Shown here one piece after another: positions 19,115 to 27,441 of a DNA stretch of 64,000 nt; position 1 is the first letter of the stretch; every line of letters starts with the position of its first letter. The stretch covers positions 62,001 to 126,000 of the forward strand of contig NZ_LSNE01000001.1 of assembly GCF_001565895.1 (NCBI RefSeq). The letters run 5' to 3'. This stretch comes from Paraglaciecola hydrolytica. GTDB taxonomy: Bacteria > Pseudomonadota > Gammaproteobacteria > Enterobacterales > Alteromonadaceae. The translations under genes were made by a program, and so were the position numbers. Below the pieces are notes generated by a model. The model made no database searches, had not been told where the DNA came from, and worked only from the letters and a program-made list of their open reading frames with translations.

Positions 19115-20422
19115 ATGAAAATGAAAAATCTTCGTTGGTGGATAGTGGCCTTGGTTGCCCTCGCAACCGTTATTAACTACATCGATCGTTCAGCTTTGAG
19201 TGTGCTTTGGCCTGATATTGTCGAAGAATTATTTCCAAACGAATCGGACTTAGAACGTAAACAAATCTACGCCAATATCTCTATTGTGTTCATTTTATCC
19301 TATGCCTTTGGTCAGGCTATTTTTGGCAAGATATTCGACTGGATTGGTACACGTTTAGGTTTTGTTCTATCCATTGGTGTTTGGTCTTTAGCTACCGCAG
19401 CTCATGCGTTTGCCCAAGGCATGTTGAGTTTTAGTATTTTTCGAGCAGTTTTAGGTGTTGCTGAAGCAGGTAACTGGCCTGGTGCTGCTAAAAGCAACGC
19501 AGATTGGTTTCCCAGCAAAGAGCGCGCTTTAGCTCAAGGTATCTTTAATTCGGGTGCCGCGATTGGCGGTATCATTGCGATTCCGTTGATTGCTTATTTG
19601 ACGGTATTTTTTAGCTGGAAAATGGTGTTTGTAGTAATTGGTTTAGTGGGTTTATTGTGGCTTATTCCTTGGCTTATCTTGGTTAAAGCGCCGCCTAAGT
19701 CTCATCCTTGGATCACGGAAGAAGAGCGTGAATACATATTAAGTGGCCAAAGAAGTGCTGATGCTATTGATACAAATAATAACGCTGATGAAGAGGAATA
19801 TAACCCTTCAACGGCTGAGTTGCTGTCGCGTAAACAAAGTTGGGGGGTGATTTTAGCTTCAGCGGCGATAGATCCCATCTGGTGGTTGTTTGTTTTCTGG
19901 ATCCCAATTTATCTTAACGAAGTTTATGCCATGGATGTTAAAGCCATTGGTATCTACGGCTGGGTGCCTTACGTGGGAGCCATGTTTGGTGCGTGGTTTG
20001 GTGGTTTGTTGGCGCAAAACCGCATCAAAGCGGGTTGGAATGTAGACAAAACACGTAAGTTAACTATTACTCTTGGTTGTTTGATTATGTTACCCGCGTT
20101 GTTAGCTATGGCAAACCCTGGTGGGCCGACTACTGCGGTAATGATCATGGCAGTTATTTTATTTGGTTTCCAAACCGCCATCGGTAATGTGCAAACTCTG
20201 CCCAGTGACTTATTTGGTAAAAAAGCCGTAGGTACCCTGTCTGGTTTCTCTGGCATGGCCGCTAAATTAGGCGCTTTAGGTTTAACCGCTTTAGTACCTA
20301 TTTTAACCGCGGATGGTAACTATACTCCGGCGTTTGTGATCGGCGCCTCATTAGCCGTTATAGCAATGCTCGCCGTGTGGGTGCTTATCCCTAAAATAGA
20401 GCCTTTAAAAAGCAACAAATAA
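19115..20422 (+). CDS. MFS transporter, hexuronate/anion symporter type
   Basis: 435 residues, 12 predicted transmembrane helices. The N-terminus (NYIDRSALSVLWPDI) and the motif GVAEAGNWPGAAKSNADWFP are typical of the anion:cation symporter family that includes ExuT hexuronate permeases. It lies 71 bases after the PL6 gene and 69 before kdgK, so it probably imports unsaturated uronate monomers (DEH) or related uronates into the cytoplasm. Substrate inferred from context. Confidence 0.85.
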   Translation: MKMKNLRWWIVALVALATVINYIDRSALSVLWPDIVEELFPNESDLERKQIYANISIVFILSYAFGQAIFGKIFDWIGTRLGFVLSIGVWSLATAAHAFAQGMLSFSIFRAVLGVAEAGNWPGAAKSNADWFPSKERALAQGIFNSGAAIGGIIAIPLIAYLTVFFSWKMVFVVIGLVGLLWLIPWLILVKAPPKSHPWITEEEREYILSGQRSADAIDTNNNADEEEYNPSTAELLSRKQSWGVILASAAIDPIWWLFVFWIPIYLNEVYAMDVKAIGIYGWVPYVGAMFGAWFGGLLAQNRIKAGWNVDKTRKLTITLGCLIMLPALLAMANPGGPTTAVMIMAVILFGFQTAIGNVQTLPSDLFGKKAVGTLSGFSGMAAKLGALGLTALVPILTADGNYTPAFVIGASLAVIAMLAVWVLIPKIEPLKSNK

Positions 20423-20491
20423 GCGTTTAGCTGAACAAAATTAATTAAAAATTTATCGGACTTTTTAAGTTCATTTTATCCAGGGTTTATC

Positions 20492-21445
20492 ATGCAAAAA
20501 GTTGTGTTATTTGGTGAGTGTATGCTCGAATTACGCCAGTCAGAAGCAAATACTATGCATCGCTCTTTTGCGGGGGATGTATTTAATACTGCGGTTTATC
20601 AAAAGCGTGCGTTTGCCCAGCAACAAGTGAGTTTTATGACGGCCTTAGGCCAGGATGTTCTTAGCCAACAGCTGGTTGATAATTGTAAAGCTGAAGGTCT
20701 GAACTGCGATTTAGTGCGTTATTCAACGTCGCATAATCCTGGAATTTACCTAGTACAAACCGATGCACAGGGTGAACGCTCATTTTTATACTGGCGTGAA
20801 AACTCAGCCGCTCGTCAAGCCATGAAGTTGCTTGACGAAGAGGTGCGTAATCAAGTGTGTAAAGCGGATGTGTTTTTCTTTTCAGGGATTTCACTGGCTA
20901 TACTTGCACGGGAAGATCGTGCCTTGTTTTGGCAGTTTTTAAACGAAGTACAAAAAGCTGGCGTCACTATCGCTTTTGACCCTAATTATCGTGCTCGTTT
21001 ATGGGAAAGTGCGGAAGATGCCAGACAACAGTTTGCCTTGGCCTTTACCGCCAGTTCTATGGTATTGCCAGGTATCGAAGACTTTTCCGTGTTGTACGGA
21101 TTAAACGAGTTAAAAGATATTGTCGCTTTTTGCGAGCCTTTTAATATCAAAGAGTTAGTGATTAAAAATGGCGGAAACAGCGTGTTTTGTCGCGCTGGTG
21201 ACTTTGAGTTAACCCAAGCTGTTAAACCAGTCGCTAAGGTAGTAGATACCACCTCGGCTGGTGACTCATTTAATGGCGTATATTTGGGGGCACGATTAGC
21301 GGGTTACGACATTGGGCAAGCCATTGAACTGGCAGCCAGTGCAGCAGGTTTAGTCATCCAGTTCCCTGGAGCAATTATTCCAAATGAGAATTTTAAAGCG
21401 CTTATTGATCAACAAATATTGGCATTTGAACATCTGGCTAAGTAA
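20492..21445 (+). CDS. kdgK: 2-keto-3-deoxygluconate kinase
   Basis: 317 residues, PfkB/ribokinase fold. Phosphorylates KDG to KDPG with ATP. The C-terminal signature DTTSAGDSFNG (about 252-262) contains the catalytic Asp and anion hole, and the N-terminal GECMLELRQ is typical of KDG kinases. Its position after the PL6 lyase and uronate transporter, with eda 3.4 kb downstream, supports the assignment; fructokinase-like activity is less likely. Confidence 0.9.
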   Translation: MQKVVLFGECMLELRQSEANTMHRSFAGDVFNTAVYQKRAFAQQQVSFMTALGQDVLSQQLVDNCKAEGLNCDLVRYSTSHNPGIYLVQTDAQGERSFLYWRENSAARQAMKLLDEEVRNQVCKADVFFFSGISLAILAREDRALFWQFLNEVQKAGVTIAFDPNYRARLWESAEDARQQFALAFTASSMVLPGIEDFSVLYGLNELKDIVAFCEPFNIKELVIKNGGNSVFCRAGDFELTQAVKPVAKVVDTTSAGDSFNGVYLGARLAGYDIGQAIELAASAAGLVIQFPGAIIPNENFKALIDQQILAFEHLAK

Positions 21446-21524
21446 GTATTTACAAAGCTAAAACAAATTTTTATAAGTTCAAAAGTGATTTTAATAAATC
21501 GCCAATTAACCCCTTATCATTGGA

Positions 21525-21700
21525 GTTGCACGGCGGCGGCAAAAGAATGAGACCCATGAGCTTAGTTCTCTAAGTGATTGAGGCGAATCAGTGCAGCCAA
21601 CAAACGTGCAGTTTCAAAGATGAAGGGGGTATACATCAATAAATACGCAGAAAAGCCATCACCCCGGCAAAAATATCGAAGCTGAGCGCTGGGGTAGTGG
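21525..21700. repeat. Structured intergenic element between kdgK and pntAA
   Basis: The 495-base spacer holds no credible gene. From about 21525 there is a GC-richer block with an imperfect stem around GCTTAG/CTAAGT (near 21560-21575), a double GTGCAG (21590, 21609) and a following A-rich part. A second hairpin pairs ACCCCGGC (21661-21668) with GCTGGGGT (21688-21695). The block resembles, from memory, an intergenic repeat seen in other Alteromonadales, but only one copy is in this window. It could be a repeat or part of a leader RNA for pnt. Confidence 0.4.
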
Positions 21701-21940
21701 TTTAAAAATTATACCCTATTCACTGAGTTTTAAGTCTTCAGTTGGTAAAGGTAACTATAAGCAGTGGATCCCACCTTGCACCAATATTCAGTTTCAAAGC
21801 AGTAGTTAATTTAGGTAGTAAACGACGAGTTCATATTTTTTACGGGCTTCTATAGCCTGTATAAATACTGTGAATTTTCCGTTTGCAGCCTATGAGTGCA
21901 TAGTCGTTAAGACGCTTTGGATCATTGTTTAGGGGAAATT

Positions 21941-23152
21941 ATGCCTATTATTGGATTTCCGGTGGAAATAAAACCGGGTGAAAAACGCTGTGCGTTATTG
22001 CCAGTTAATGTAAAAGCTTACACCTTGTTAGGTGCAAAGGTAGTTATTGAAAAAGGCCTTGGTCTACATCTACATATTAGTGATGCTGAGTACGTGGAAG
22101 CTGGCGCAGAAGTGGCAGTAGATCGTCAAAGTTTACTCAAACAAGCCAATATCATTTTAGCTTTGCATAAGTTGCCAACCAAAGATCTAAGGCATTTAAG
22201 TAGTGGTTCTTTGTTGGTCAGTTACCTCGATCCCTTTAATGAATCGGCCTATATACAACAACTAGTCAGTGGGAATATTTCTAGTATTAGTATGGAAATG
22301 ATCCCGCGTATCAGTCGTTGTCAAAAAATGGATGCATTAAGCTCACAAGCCAGTTTAGCGGGTTACGTGATGGTATTGCAGGCAGCGAATACCCTAGATG
22401 CGGTATTCCCTATGATGATGACACCAGCCGGTACACTTAAACCTGCCAAGGTCTTTATTATTGGTGCAGGCGTGGCAGGTTTACAGGCTATTGCTACCGC
22501 TAAACGTTTAGGTGCCAGTGTCACGGCGTTTGATACTCGTACTGTAGTGGCAGAGCAAGTTCGCTCCTTAGGCGCTAAGTTTTTAGATATTGATTTGGGT
22601 CAAACTGGCGAAACGGGGCAAGGTTACGCCCAAGCTCTAACGCCGGAGCAAATGCAAATTCAGCAACGTGAACAAGCTAAATGCATCGCGGACTCAGATA
22701 TTGTAATCACCACCGCGCAACTCTTTGGCCGTAAACCACCAAAGTTAATAGACCAAGCCACTATTGCCAGCATGCGTGCCGGTAGTGTGATCGTGGATAT
22801 GGCTGCCGAAAATGGCGGTAATGTTGAAGGTTCAGTGGTTGGCCAAACCGTTGAGATAAATGGAGTGAGCGTGATTGGCACAGGCTTTTGGGCCAACGGT
22901 GTAGCCTTACATGCCAGCCAAATGTATGCCAGCAACCTCTTCAGTTTAATCAGCGAATTTTGGCACAAAGACAACAATGAGTTTGTTTTAGATGTGTCGG
23001 ATGAAGTGTTATCGGGCTGTGTAATCAGCCATCAAGGTAGTGTGGTGAATAAAATGATCAGCGATTTTTATCAACAAAATGGCGTGCTGATTAAGCCTGA
23101 ACCTACTTTGCAAATCAACGCGCAAACCAACACTGCATCACAGGAGGCCTAA
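21941..23152 (+). CDS. pntAA: NAD(P) transhydrogenase subunit alpha part 1
   Basis: 403 residues from ATG 21941, which has AGGGG 6 bases upstream; an in-frame TTG earlier is not needed. This is the NAD(H)-binding domain I of proton-translocating transhydrogenase. The N-terminus GFPVEIKPGEKRCALLP is the alanine dehydrogenase/PNT-type start, and the dinucleotide motif is GAGVAGLQAIATAKRLGA followed by D of FDTR. It is split from the membrane part, as in Rhodospirillum, rather than fused as in E. coli PntA. One base separates it from pntAB. Confidence 0.95.
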   Translation: MPIIGFPVEIKPGEKRCALLPVNVKAYTLLGAKVVIEKGLGLHLHISDAEYVEAGAEVAVDRQSLLKQANIILALHKLPTKDLRHLSSGSLLVSYLDPFNESAYIQQLVSGNISSISMEMIPRISRCQKMDALSSQASLAGYVMVLQAANTLDAVFPMMMTPAGTLKPAKVFIIGAGVAGLQAIATAKRLGASVTAFDTRTVVAEQVRSLGAKFLDIDLGQTGETGQGYAQALTPEQMQIQQREQAKCIADSDIVITTAQLFGRKPPKLIDQATIASMRAGSVIVDMAAENGGNVEGSVVGQTVEINGVSVIGTGFWANGVALHASQMYASNLFSLISEFWHKDNNEFVLDVSDEVLSGCVISHQGSVVNKMISDFYQQNGVLIKPEPTLQINAQTNTASQEA

Positions 23153-23153
23153 G

Positions 23154-23435
23154 ATGGACGCGATTTATTTACTCTTTATTTTAATGTTGTCGATTTTTGT
23201 TGGCTTTGAGCTGATTCAAAAAGTACCGGCAACTTTGCATACTCCTTTAATGTCGGGGGCTAACGCGATTTCGGGCATTACCGTGGTCGGTGCTTTAGTG
23301 CTGGCTGGTGATGAAACCCTAGGTGACTACGCTATGTACTTAGGTGCTTTTGCGGTGTTTTTAGCCACGATCAACGTGGTTGGCGGCTATCTGGTTACCG
23401 ATCGCATGCTTGCCATGTTCAAGAAAAAACAATAA
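23154..23435 (+). CDS. pntAB: NAD(P) transhydrogenase subunit alpha part 2 (membrane)
   Basis: 93 residues, three transmembrane helices (about 3-22, 36-58, 62-82). The segment HTPLMSGANAISGITVVGAL is the conserved proton-channel part of PntA domain II. Together with PntB it forms the membrane sector. It follows pntAA by 1 bp and precedes pntB by 9 bp, so all three are one operon. Confidence 0.95.
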   Translation: MDAIYLLFILMLSIFVGFELIQKVPATLHTPLMSGANAISGITVVGALVLAGDETLGDYAMYLGAFAVFLATINVVGGYLVTDRMLAMFKKKQ

Positions 23436-23444
23436 GGGGGCCGT

Positions 23445-24827
23445 ATGTTAGAGTTATCGGCGAATAACGCCTTATTAATTAATTTTGTTTATGTTATCGC
23501 GGCAGCACTTTTTATCTTTGGATTAAAGTTGCTAGGCCATCCATCTACTGCTCGTAAGGGTAATGCCTTATCGTCTTTGGCAATGTTATTGGCCATCGTG
23601 GTGACCTTGTTAGATTTAAACATCGTCAGTTATCAGTGGATCATTATTGCCATGATAGCCGGTTCGCTGGTGGGCATCTATGCCGCCAGAATGATCGCCA
23701 TGACCGCCATGCCAGAAATGGTATCATTGCTGAACGGTATCGGTGGTTTAGCCAGCTTGTTTGTAGCTTGGTCTACTGTGGCATCTCCAGCCAATATGTC
23801 GCTGTTTATCCTAGTGGTAACCTACCTAGCCTTGTTGATTGGAGGTGTGACTTTTTCAGGTAGTTTAGTCGCCTGGGGTAAACTGAGCGAACGCATAGTC
23901 GGCCGCCCGATCATGTTTAAGGGCCAAGCAATTGTTAACTTGTTGGTCGTGTTGGCTGTTATCGCCAGCGGAGTGATGTTCGTGCTGTTTCCCGAGCAAA
24001 ACCAATACCTCTATCTGGCTATCGCATTGTCGCTATTGTTTGGCGTGATGTTGGTCATCCCCATCGGTGGTGCCGACATGCCAGTGGTTATTTCGCTTCT
24101 AAACAGCTATTCAGGCTTAGCTGCGTGTGCTGCCGGTTTTGCACTGCATAACAACTTGTTGATAGTGGCCGGTTCGTTAGTAGGGGCCAGCGGTATTATC
24201 CTTACCCAAATCATGTGTAAAGCCATGAACCGCTCATTGGTCAACGTATTGTTTAGTGGCTTCCAGTCAGTCAGTAACGAAAAAATGGTGATTGAAGGGG
24301 AAGTTAAAGCCCTGTCAGCTGATGATGCTTATTACGTACTCGAAGCGGCTCAGTCGGTGGTGGTGATCCCCGGTTATGGTATGGCCGTGGCACAAGCCCA
24401 ACACGCCATGAAAGAGTTACAACTATTACTTGAAAACAACGGCGCCGAAGTGGCCTATGCCATTCACCCCGTTGCTGGACGCATGCCCGGTCACATGAAC
24501 GTATTGTTGGCCGAAGCGGATGTATCTTACGAGCAGTTATTTGAAATGGATGAGATCAATAAACGCATCGAAAACTTTGACGTGGCCATAGTGATCGGAG
24601 CCAACGATGTGGTTAACCCTGCAGCGCGTGAAATGAAAGGCAGCCCCATTTACGGTATGCCGGTGATTAACGCCGATTTAGCTAAAAACGTCTTTGTATT
24701 AAAACGTGGCATGGCATCAGGTTTTGCTGGTGTAGATAACCCACTGTTTTTCAAACCAAACTGCCGCATGGTTTTTGGTGACGCCAAAGAAACCTTAAAC
24801 AACATTATTCGTCAGTTTGACAAGTAA
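23445..24827 (+). CDS. pntB: NAD(P) transhydrogenase subunit beta
   Basis: 460 residues. About eight or nine N-terminal transmembrane helices are followed by the NADP(H)-binding domain III (about 285-460; VVIPGYGMAVAQAQHAMKEL and VIGANDVVNPAARE are highly conserved). The complex transfers hydride between NADH and NADP+ using the proton gradient, supplying NADPH. AAGGGGG precedes the start. Its stop lies 29 bases before the eda start, so eda is likely in the same transcript. Confidence 0.96.
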   Translation: MLELSANNALLINFVYVIAAALFIFGLKLLGHPSTARKGNALSSLAMLLAIVVTLLDLNIVSYQWIIIAMIAGSLVGIYAARMIAMTAMPEMVSLLNGIGGLASLFVAWSTVASPANMSLFILVVTYLALLIGGVTFSGSLVAWGKLSERIVGRPIMFKGQAIVNLLVVLAVIASGVMFVLFPEQNQYLYLAIALSLLFGVMLVIPIGGADMPVVISLLNSYSGLAACAAGFALHNNLLIVAGSLVGASGIILTQIMCKAMNRSLVNVLFSGFQSVSNEKMVIEGEVKALSADDAYYVLEAAQSVVVIPGYGMAVAQAQHAMKELQLLLENNGAEVAYAIHPVAGRMPGHMNVLLAEADVSYEQLFEMDEINKRIENFDVAIVIGANDVVNPAAREMKGSPIYGMPVINADLAKNVFVLKRGMASGFAGVDNPLFFKPNCRMVFGDAKETLNNIIRQFDK

Positions 24828-24856
24828 TGCCGACAGCATATTTTAAGAGGAATGAC

Positions 24857-25480
24857 ATGCAGTCAATATCATCATTAATGGGTACTCAAACCCTACTACC
24901 TATTATCCAAACCAATTCAGTTGAAGATGGTGTTAACATCGCAGCTGCGATGGAAAAAGCCGGTTTGCACAGCGTCGAAGTGGTATTGCGTAGCGATGCT
25001 TCTTTGCAAGCCGTGACTGAAATTAAACGTGCTTTTCCAAAAATGTTGGTCGGTGCGGGTACGATTTACAACACCACTATTTTGGATAGTGCCATCAAAG
25101 CGGGTGCCGATTATATCGTTACTCCAACAGTAACGGATTCATTGTTGCTTGCCCTTAAATCATCTGGCGTACCTTTTATTCCAGGCGTGCAAAACATGCG
25201 TGATATTGCCGAAGTGATGGAACATGGCGTGACTGAAATGAAGCTTTTCCCGGCTGAACTATCCGGTGGAATCGCATTTTTAAAAGCGATTTCGTCTTTG
25301 TTCAAACACATTAACTTTTGCCCCACTGGTGGCATTAGTCCTGCTAACAAAGACGCGTATTTAGCTTTGCCTAATGTCTTTGCAGTCGGTGGTACTTGGG
25401 TATCGAAACCTGAGTGGGTAGCGGCAGGTCAATGGGATGAGATCACCCAAGCCTGCATCGCGGCTAATAAAGGTATTTAA
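24857..25480 (+). CDS. eda: KDPG aldolase
   Basis: 207 residues from ATG 24857 with AAGAGGAAT upstream; an earlier ATG at 24827 overlapping pntB would add ten atypical residues. Cleaves KDPG to pyruvate and glyceraldehyde-3-phosphate. The Schiff-base Lys lies in EMKLFPAE (K129), and EVVLRS (41-46) and CPTGGI complete the active site. It ends the alginate/Entner-Doudoroff route that runs through the SDR and KdgK. Linkage to pnt genes is unusual. Confidence 0.95.
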   Translation: MQSISSLMGTQTLLPIIQTNSVEDGVNIAAAMEKAGLHSVEVVLRSDASLQAVTEIKRAFPKMLVGAGTIYNTTILDSAIKAGADYIVTPTVTDSLLLALKSSGVPFIPGVQNMRDIAEVMEHGVTEMKLFPAELSGGIAFLKAISSLFKHINFCPTGGISPANKDAYLALPNVFAVGGTWVSKPEWVAAGQWDEITQACIAANKGI

Positions 25481-25502
25481 GACGCTCAAAAAACAAGCGT
25501 AT

Positions 25503-25542
25503 CGTACTGAGTTTGCAACAAAATACTTGCAAGCTCAGTACG
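25503..25542. other. Long stem-loop after eda
   Basis: A 16-bp stem (25503-25518 with 25527-25542) with one G:T pair and an 8-nt loop. No T-tract follows, but it could attenuate or protect the pnt-eda transcript. Its right arm contains the -35 hexamer of the following tRNA promoter. Confidence 0.6.
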
Positions 25543-25554
25543 CCTCGCTATAAT
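25527..25554 (+). promoter_or_regulatory. Promoter of the tRNA-Leu locus
   Basis: -35 TTGCAA (25527-25532), 16-base spacer, -10 TATAAT (25549-25554), then a GC-rich discriminator (GCGCTC) typical of stable-RNA promoters. It lies upstream of the first leader copy, so a transcript from it would run through the hairpin string to the intact tRNA. Confidence 0.65.
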
Positions 25555-25600
25555 GCGCTCCTCTTGAAAAAGCGCTTAGCCAATTTAAGAAACCAATGCC

Positions 25601-25646
25601 TGTAAAGATTGCATAGTTAACAACTGAAAAGTTAATAAACAATGCC
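25601..25646 (+). repeat. First copy of the tRNA-Leu leader (direct repeat)
   Basis: 46 bases nearly identical to 25869-25913, which lead directly into the intact tRNA-Leu: both carry TGTAAAGATTGCAT and AACTGAAAAGTTAATAAACA and end in AATGCC. Here the following bases only loosely recall the tRNA 5' end (GCCATTGGCGACAAATT against GCCAGAGTGGCGAAATT), so this is probably what remains of an upstream tRNA unit. Confidence 0.75.
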
Positions 25647-25651
25647 ATTGG

Positions 25652-25862
25652 CGACAAATTTGTCGGGAACAAATTTGAACAGCTGCAAGCTGGCCTGCGA
25701 AGCAGGTGAGTCACAGGACGTGACGAATAAATTGGTAGATTGGCTTGTGATCTTTGGCTATTTTGTAGCTCTCAGGCAAATGGCTTATCAACAGGAAGTG
25801 GTAGCCCGTAACAGAGTAATCTGTAATGATAATCAGGGATGTAAACGACTCTTCCAAAAGAG
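25652..25862 (+). repeat. String of short hairpins in the tRNA-Leu leader region
   Basis: Consecutive small palindromes of unrelated sequence: CGACAAATTTGTCG (25652-25665), CAAATTTG (25670-25677), CAGCT-GCA-AGCTG (25680-25692), CCTGC-GAA-GCAGG (25694-25706), GTCAC-AGGAC-GTGAC (25710-25724), ACAGA-GTAA-TCTGT (25811-25824) and CTCTT-CCA-AAGAG (about 25849-25862). The first five are separated by 1 to 4 bases. The stretch lies between the two leader copies and would be transcribed with the tRNA. A frame of 82 codons across it is not a credible gene. Confidence 0.65.
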
Positions 25863-25868
25863 CACGCT

Positions 25869-25913
25869 TGTAAAGATTGCATCGTTATAACTGAAAAGTT
25901 AATAAACAATGCC
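25869..25913 (+). repeat. Second copy of the tRNA-Leu leader (direct repeat)
   Basis: Counterpart of 25601-25646, differing by a few substitutions and a one-base length change. Its last three bases are the first bases of the intact tRNA. No separate promoter is seen directly in front of it. Confidence 0.75.
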
Positions 25914-25997
25914 AGAGTGGCGAAATTGGTAGACGCAGCGGATTCAAAATCCGCCGCTAGTGATAGTGTGCCGGTTCGAGTCCGGCCTCTGGTACCA
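25911..25997 (+). tRNA. tRNA-Leu (anticodon CAA)
   Basis: 87 bases including an encoded CCA. The acceptor stem GCCAGAG pairs with CTCTGGT (one G:T), the D-arm has GGTAGACGC, the anticodon loop TTCAAAA gives anticodon CAA (reads UUG), a long class II variable arm follows, and the T-arm GTTCGAGTC is canonical. A terminator follows. Confidence 0.97.
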
Positions 25998-26015
25998 ATC
26001 TTTATAGCAAACATT

Positions 26016-26039
26016 AAACCGACTTGTGTCGGTTTTTTT
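26016..26039 (+). terminator. Rho-independent terminator of tRNA-Leu
   Basis: AAACCGAC, TTGT loop, GTCGGTTT and further T. A diverged copy of the same trailer lies at 27695-27800. Confidence 0.92.
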
Positions 26040-26170
26040 GTGTCTGTGAAAAAGTGAATGTGGATGTTTAGAATTCGAAGTTAACACTTATATGTACACC
26101 TCAAAAATATCCACCCTCTTTTGCATTTTATTTGTCATGTATTAACGGATTAAGCTGCCTACGTATATCC

Positions 26171-26288
26171 GGCCTTTAATTTTGAGGGATATTCTATCCC
26201 TCTGGCCCAAATGAGAACCGCACCTCTGCTGCTTATCGTCCCTACGGAGTCATACTCCTGTGTGCTCATCAGCGTTTGCAGAGGCCGG
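26171..26288 (-). ncRNA. Candidate guide RNA region (seekRNA/bridge RNA) of the IS1111 element
   Basis: The 3' non-coding end of the transposase gene is rich in stems: GAGGGATA-TTC-TATCCCTC (26184-26202) flanked by GGCC on both sides, and CCTCTGC (26223-26229) pairing with GCAGAGG (26278-26284) around an inner hairpin GGAGT-CAT-ACTCC (26246-26258). In IS1111-group elements the RNA that guides target choice is encoded here. The assignment rests on position and foldability only; exact ends and guide loops were not determined. Confidence 0.45.
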
Positions 26289-26343
26289 TTTAACCTGTTA
26301 ATTCATTTCAATTACTTGCTTGGTGGTGTGAACTCTTTTGTTT

Positions 26344-27357
26344 TTAAACCGCTTGATAATCCCGCTGGTGGTACAGCACAGACCAGATAATACGGGCTAG
26401 TTTGTTGGCAATGGCGACTACTGCTTTATGTTTACCTCGACGTTCAACTATTTTTCTAGCCCAGCAAGAGAGTCTGTCATTATTTTTATCCGCATTACGT
26501 AATACACTCCAAGCACCTTGAATAAGCATATTGCGTAAATAGGGATTACCGCGTTTAGTGATACCGCCGAGCTGCTGCTTACCGCCACTGGAATGCTCTT
26601 TTGGCACCAACCTTAAGTTAGCTGAGAAGTGTCGGCCATTTTTGTAAGCCTTACCATCACCTGCAAAGGCAATGACTGTTGTGGCAGTTTTTTCTGCCAC
26701 GCCACGAATGGTCATCAACCGTTTAGCATTGGGGTTCGCTTGAGCCTGAGTTTTAATCTGTTTATCTAAACTGTCGATGACGTCATCCAGTAATTTCCAC
26801 TCTTGCTGAATATCCCGAATAAGCTCCCTAGCTGACCAGGTAAGGCCATTTTCTGCATCTTCTTGTAAGTCATCTAACGCATTTTTTAAGGGACTTTTAC
26901 CGGCCCGTAATACAATGCCATATTCGTTTAACAGACCGCGAAGTTGATTCATCAACGCGGTTCGAGCATCCACCCTGCGTTTTCGGAGTTTGTGCACCAT
27001 CATCATGTCGGTTTGCTCAACGGTGCGAGGTCTAACAAAGTGCATATTAGGACGTCTGGCGGCCTCAGTAATGGCAAAGGCATCGTTGCGATCATTCTTG
27101 TTGCCTTTGACAAAAGGCTTCACATGAATTGGCGGGATAAGTAAAACCTTGAAGCCTCTGTGCTCTAAGGCTCGGCCCCAGTAATTTGAACCGGAGCAGG
27201 CTTCCATAGCAATGGTCGCATCTGGGTAATTCATCAAAAAAGCCAGTAAGTCTTTGCGTTTAACTGTGCGATTAAAGACCGATTTTCCAGCTTGGTTCAC
27301 ACCGCAGACCTGAAAAATACTTTTTGCTAAATCAATTCCGATTAGGGTAACGTTCAT
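26344..27357 (-). CDS. IS110-family DEDD transposase, IS1111 group
   Basis: 337 residues from ATG 27357 (MNVTLIGIDLAKS), with GAGG 8 bases upstream; a GTG nine bases earlier is less likely. The N-terminal RuvC-like DEDD domain has the first Asp in GIDLAK, the Glu in AMEACSGS and the Asp pair in KNDRNDA. The C-terminal transposase_20-type domain has IRGVAEKTATTVIAFAGDG and the catalytic-Ser region HSSGGKQQLGGITKRGNPYLR. It appears complete, so the element could be active. No terminal repeats flank the gene directly; the subterminal ones are described with the element. Confidence 0.95.
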   Translation of the reverse strand: MNVTLIGIDLAKSIFQVCGVNQAGKSVFNRTVKRKDLLAFLMNYPDATIAMEACSGSNYWGRALEHRGFKVLLIPPIHVKPFVKGNKNDRNDAFAITEAARRPNMHFVRPRTVEQTDMMMVHKLRKRRVDARTALMNQLRGLLNEYGIVLRAGKSPLKNALDDLQEDAENGLTWSARELIRDIQQEWKLLDDVIDSLDKQIKTQAQANPNAKRLMTIRGVAEKTATTVIAFAGDGKAYKNGRHFSANLRLVPKEHSSGGKQQLGGITKRGNPYLRNMLIQGAWSVLRNADKNNDRLSCWARKIVERRGKHKAVVAIANKLARIIWSVLYHQRDYQAV

Positions 27358-27441
27358 CTTGGGCACCTCTTGTAAGCTTATTGAGAGTTAACACTTCAAT
27401 AATGGCGCATTGTGACGCCGATTCAACTTGAGGTGTCCATC

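Noticed and set aside
25642-25890. 82-codon frame across the hairpin string before tRNA-Leu
   Set aside because: No ribosome-binding site, low-complexity hairpin sequence, lies in a tRNA leader; not a plausible protein.
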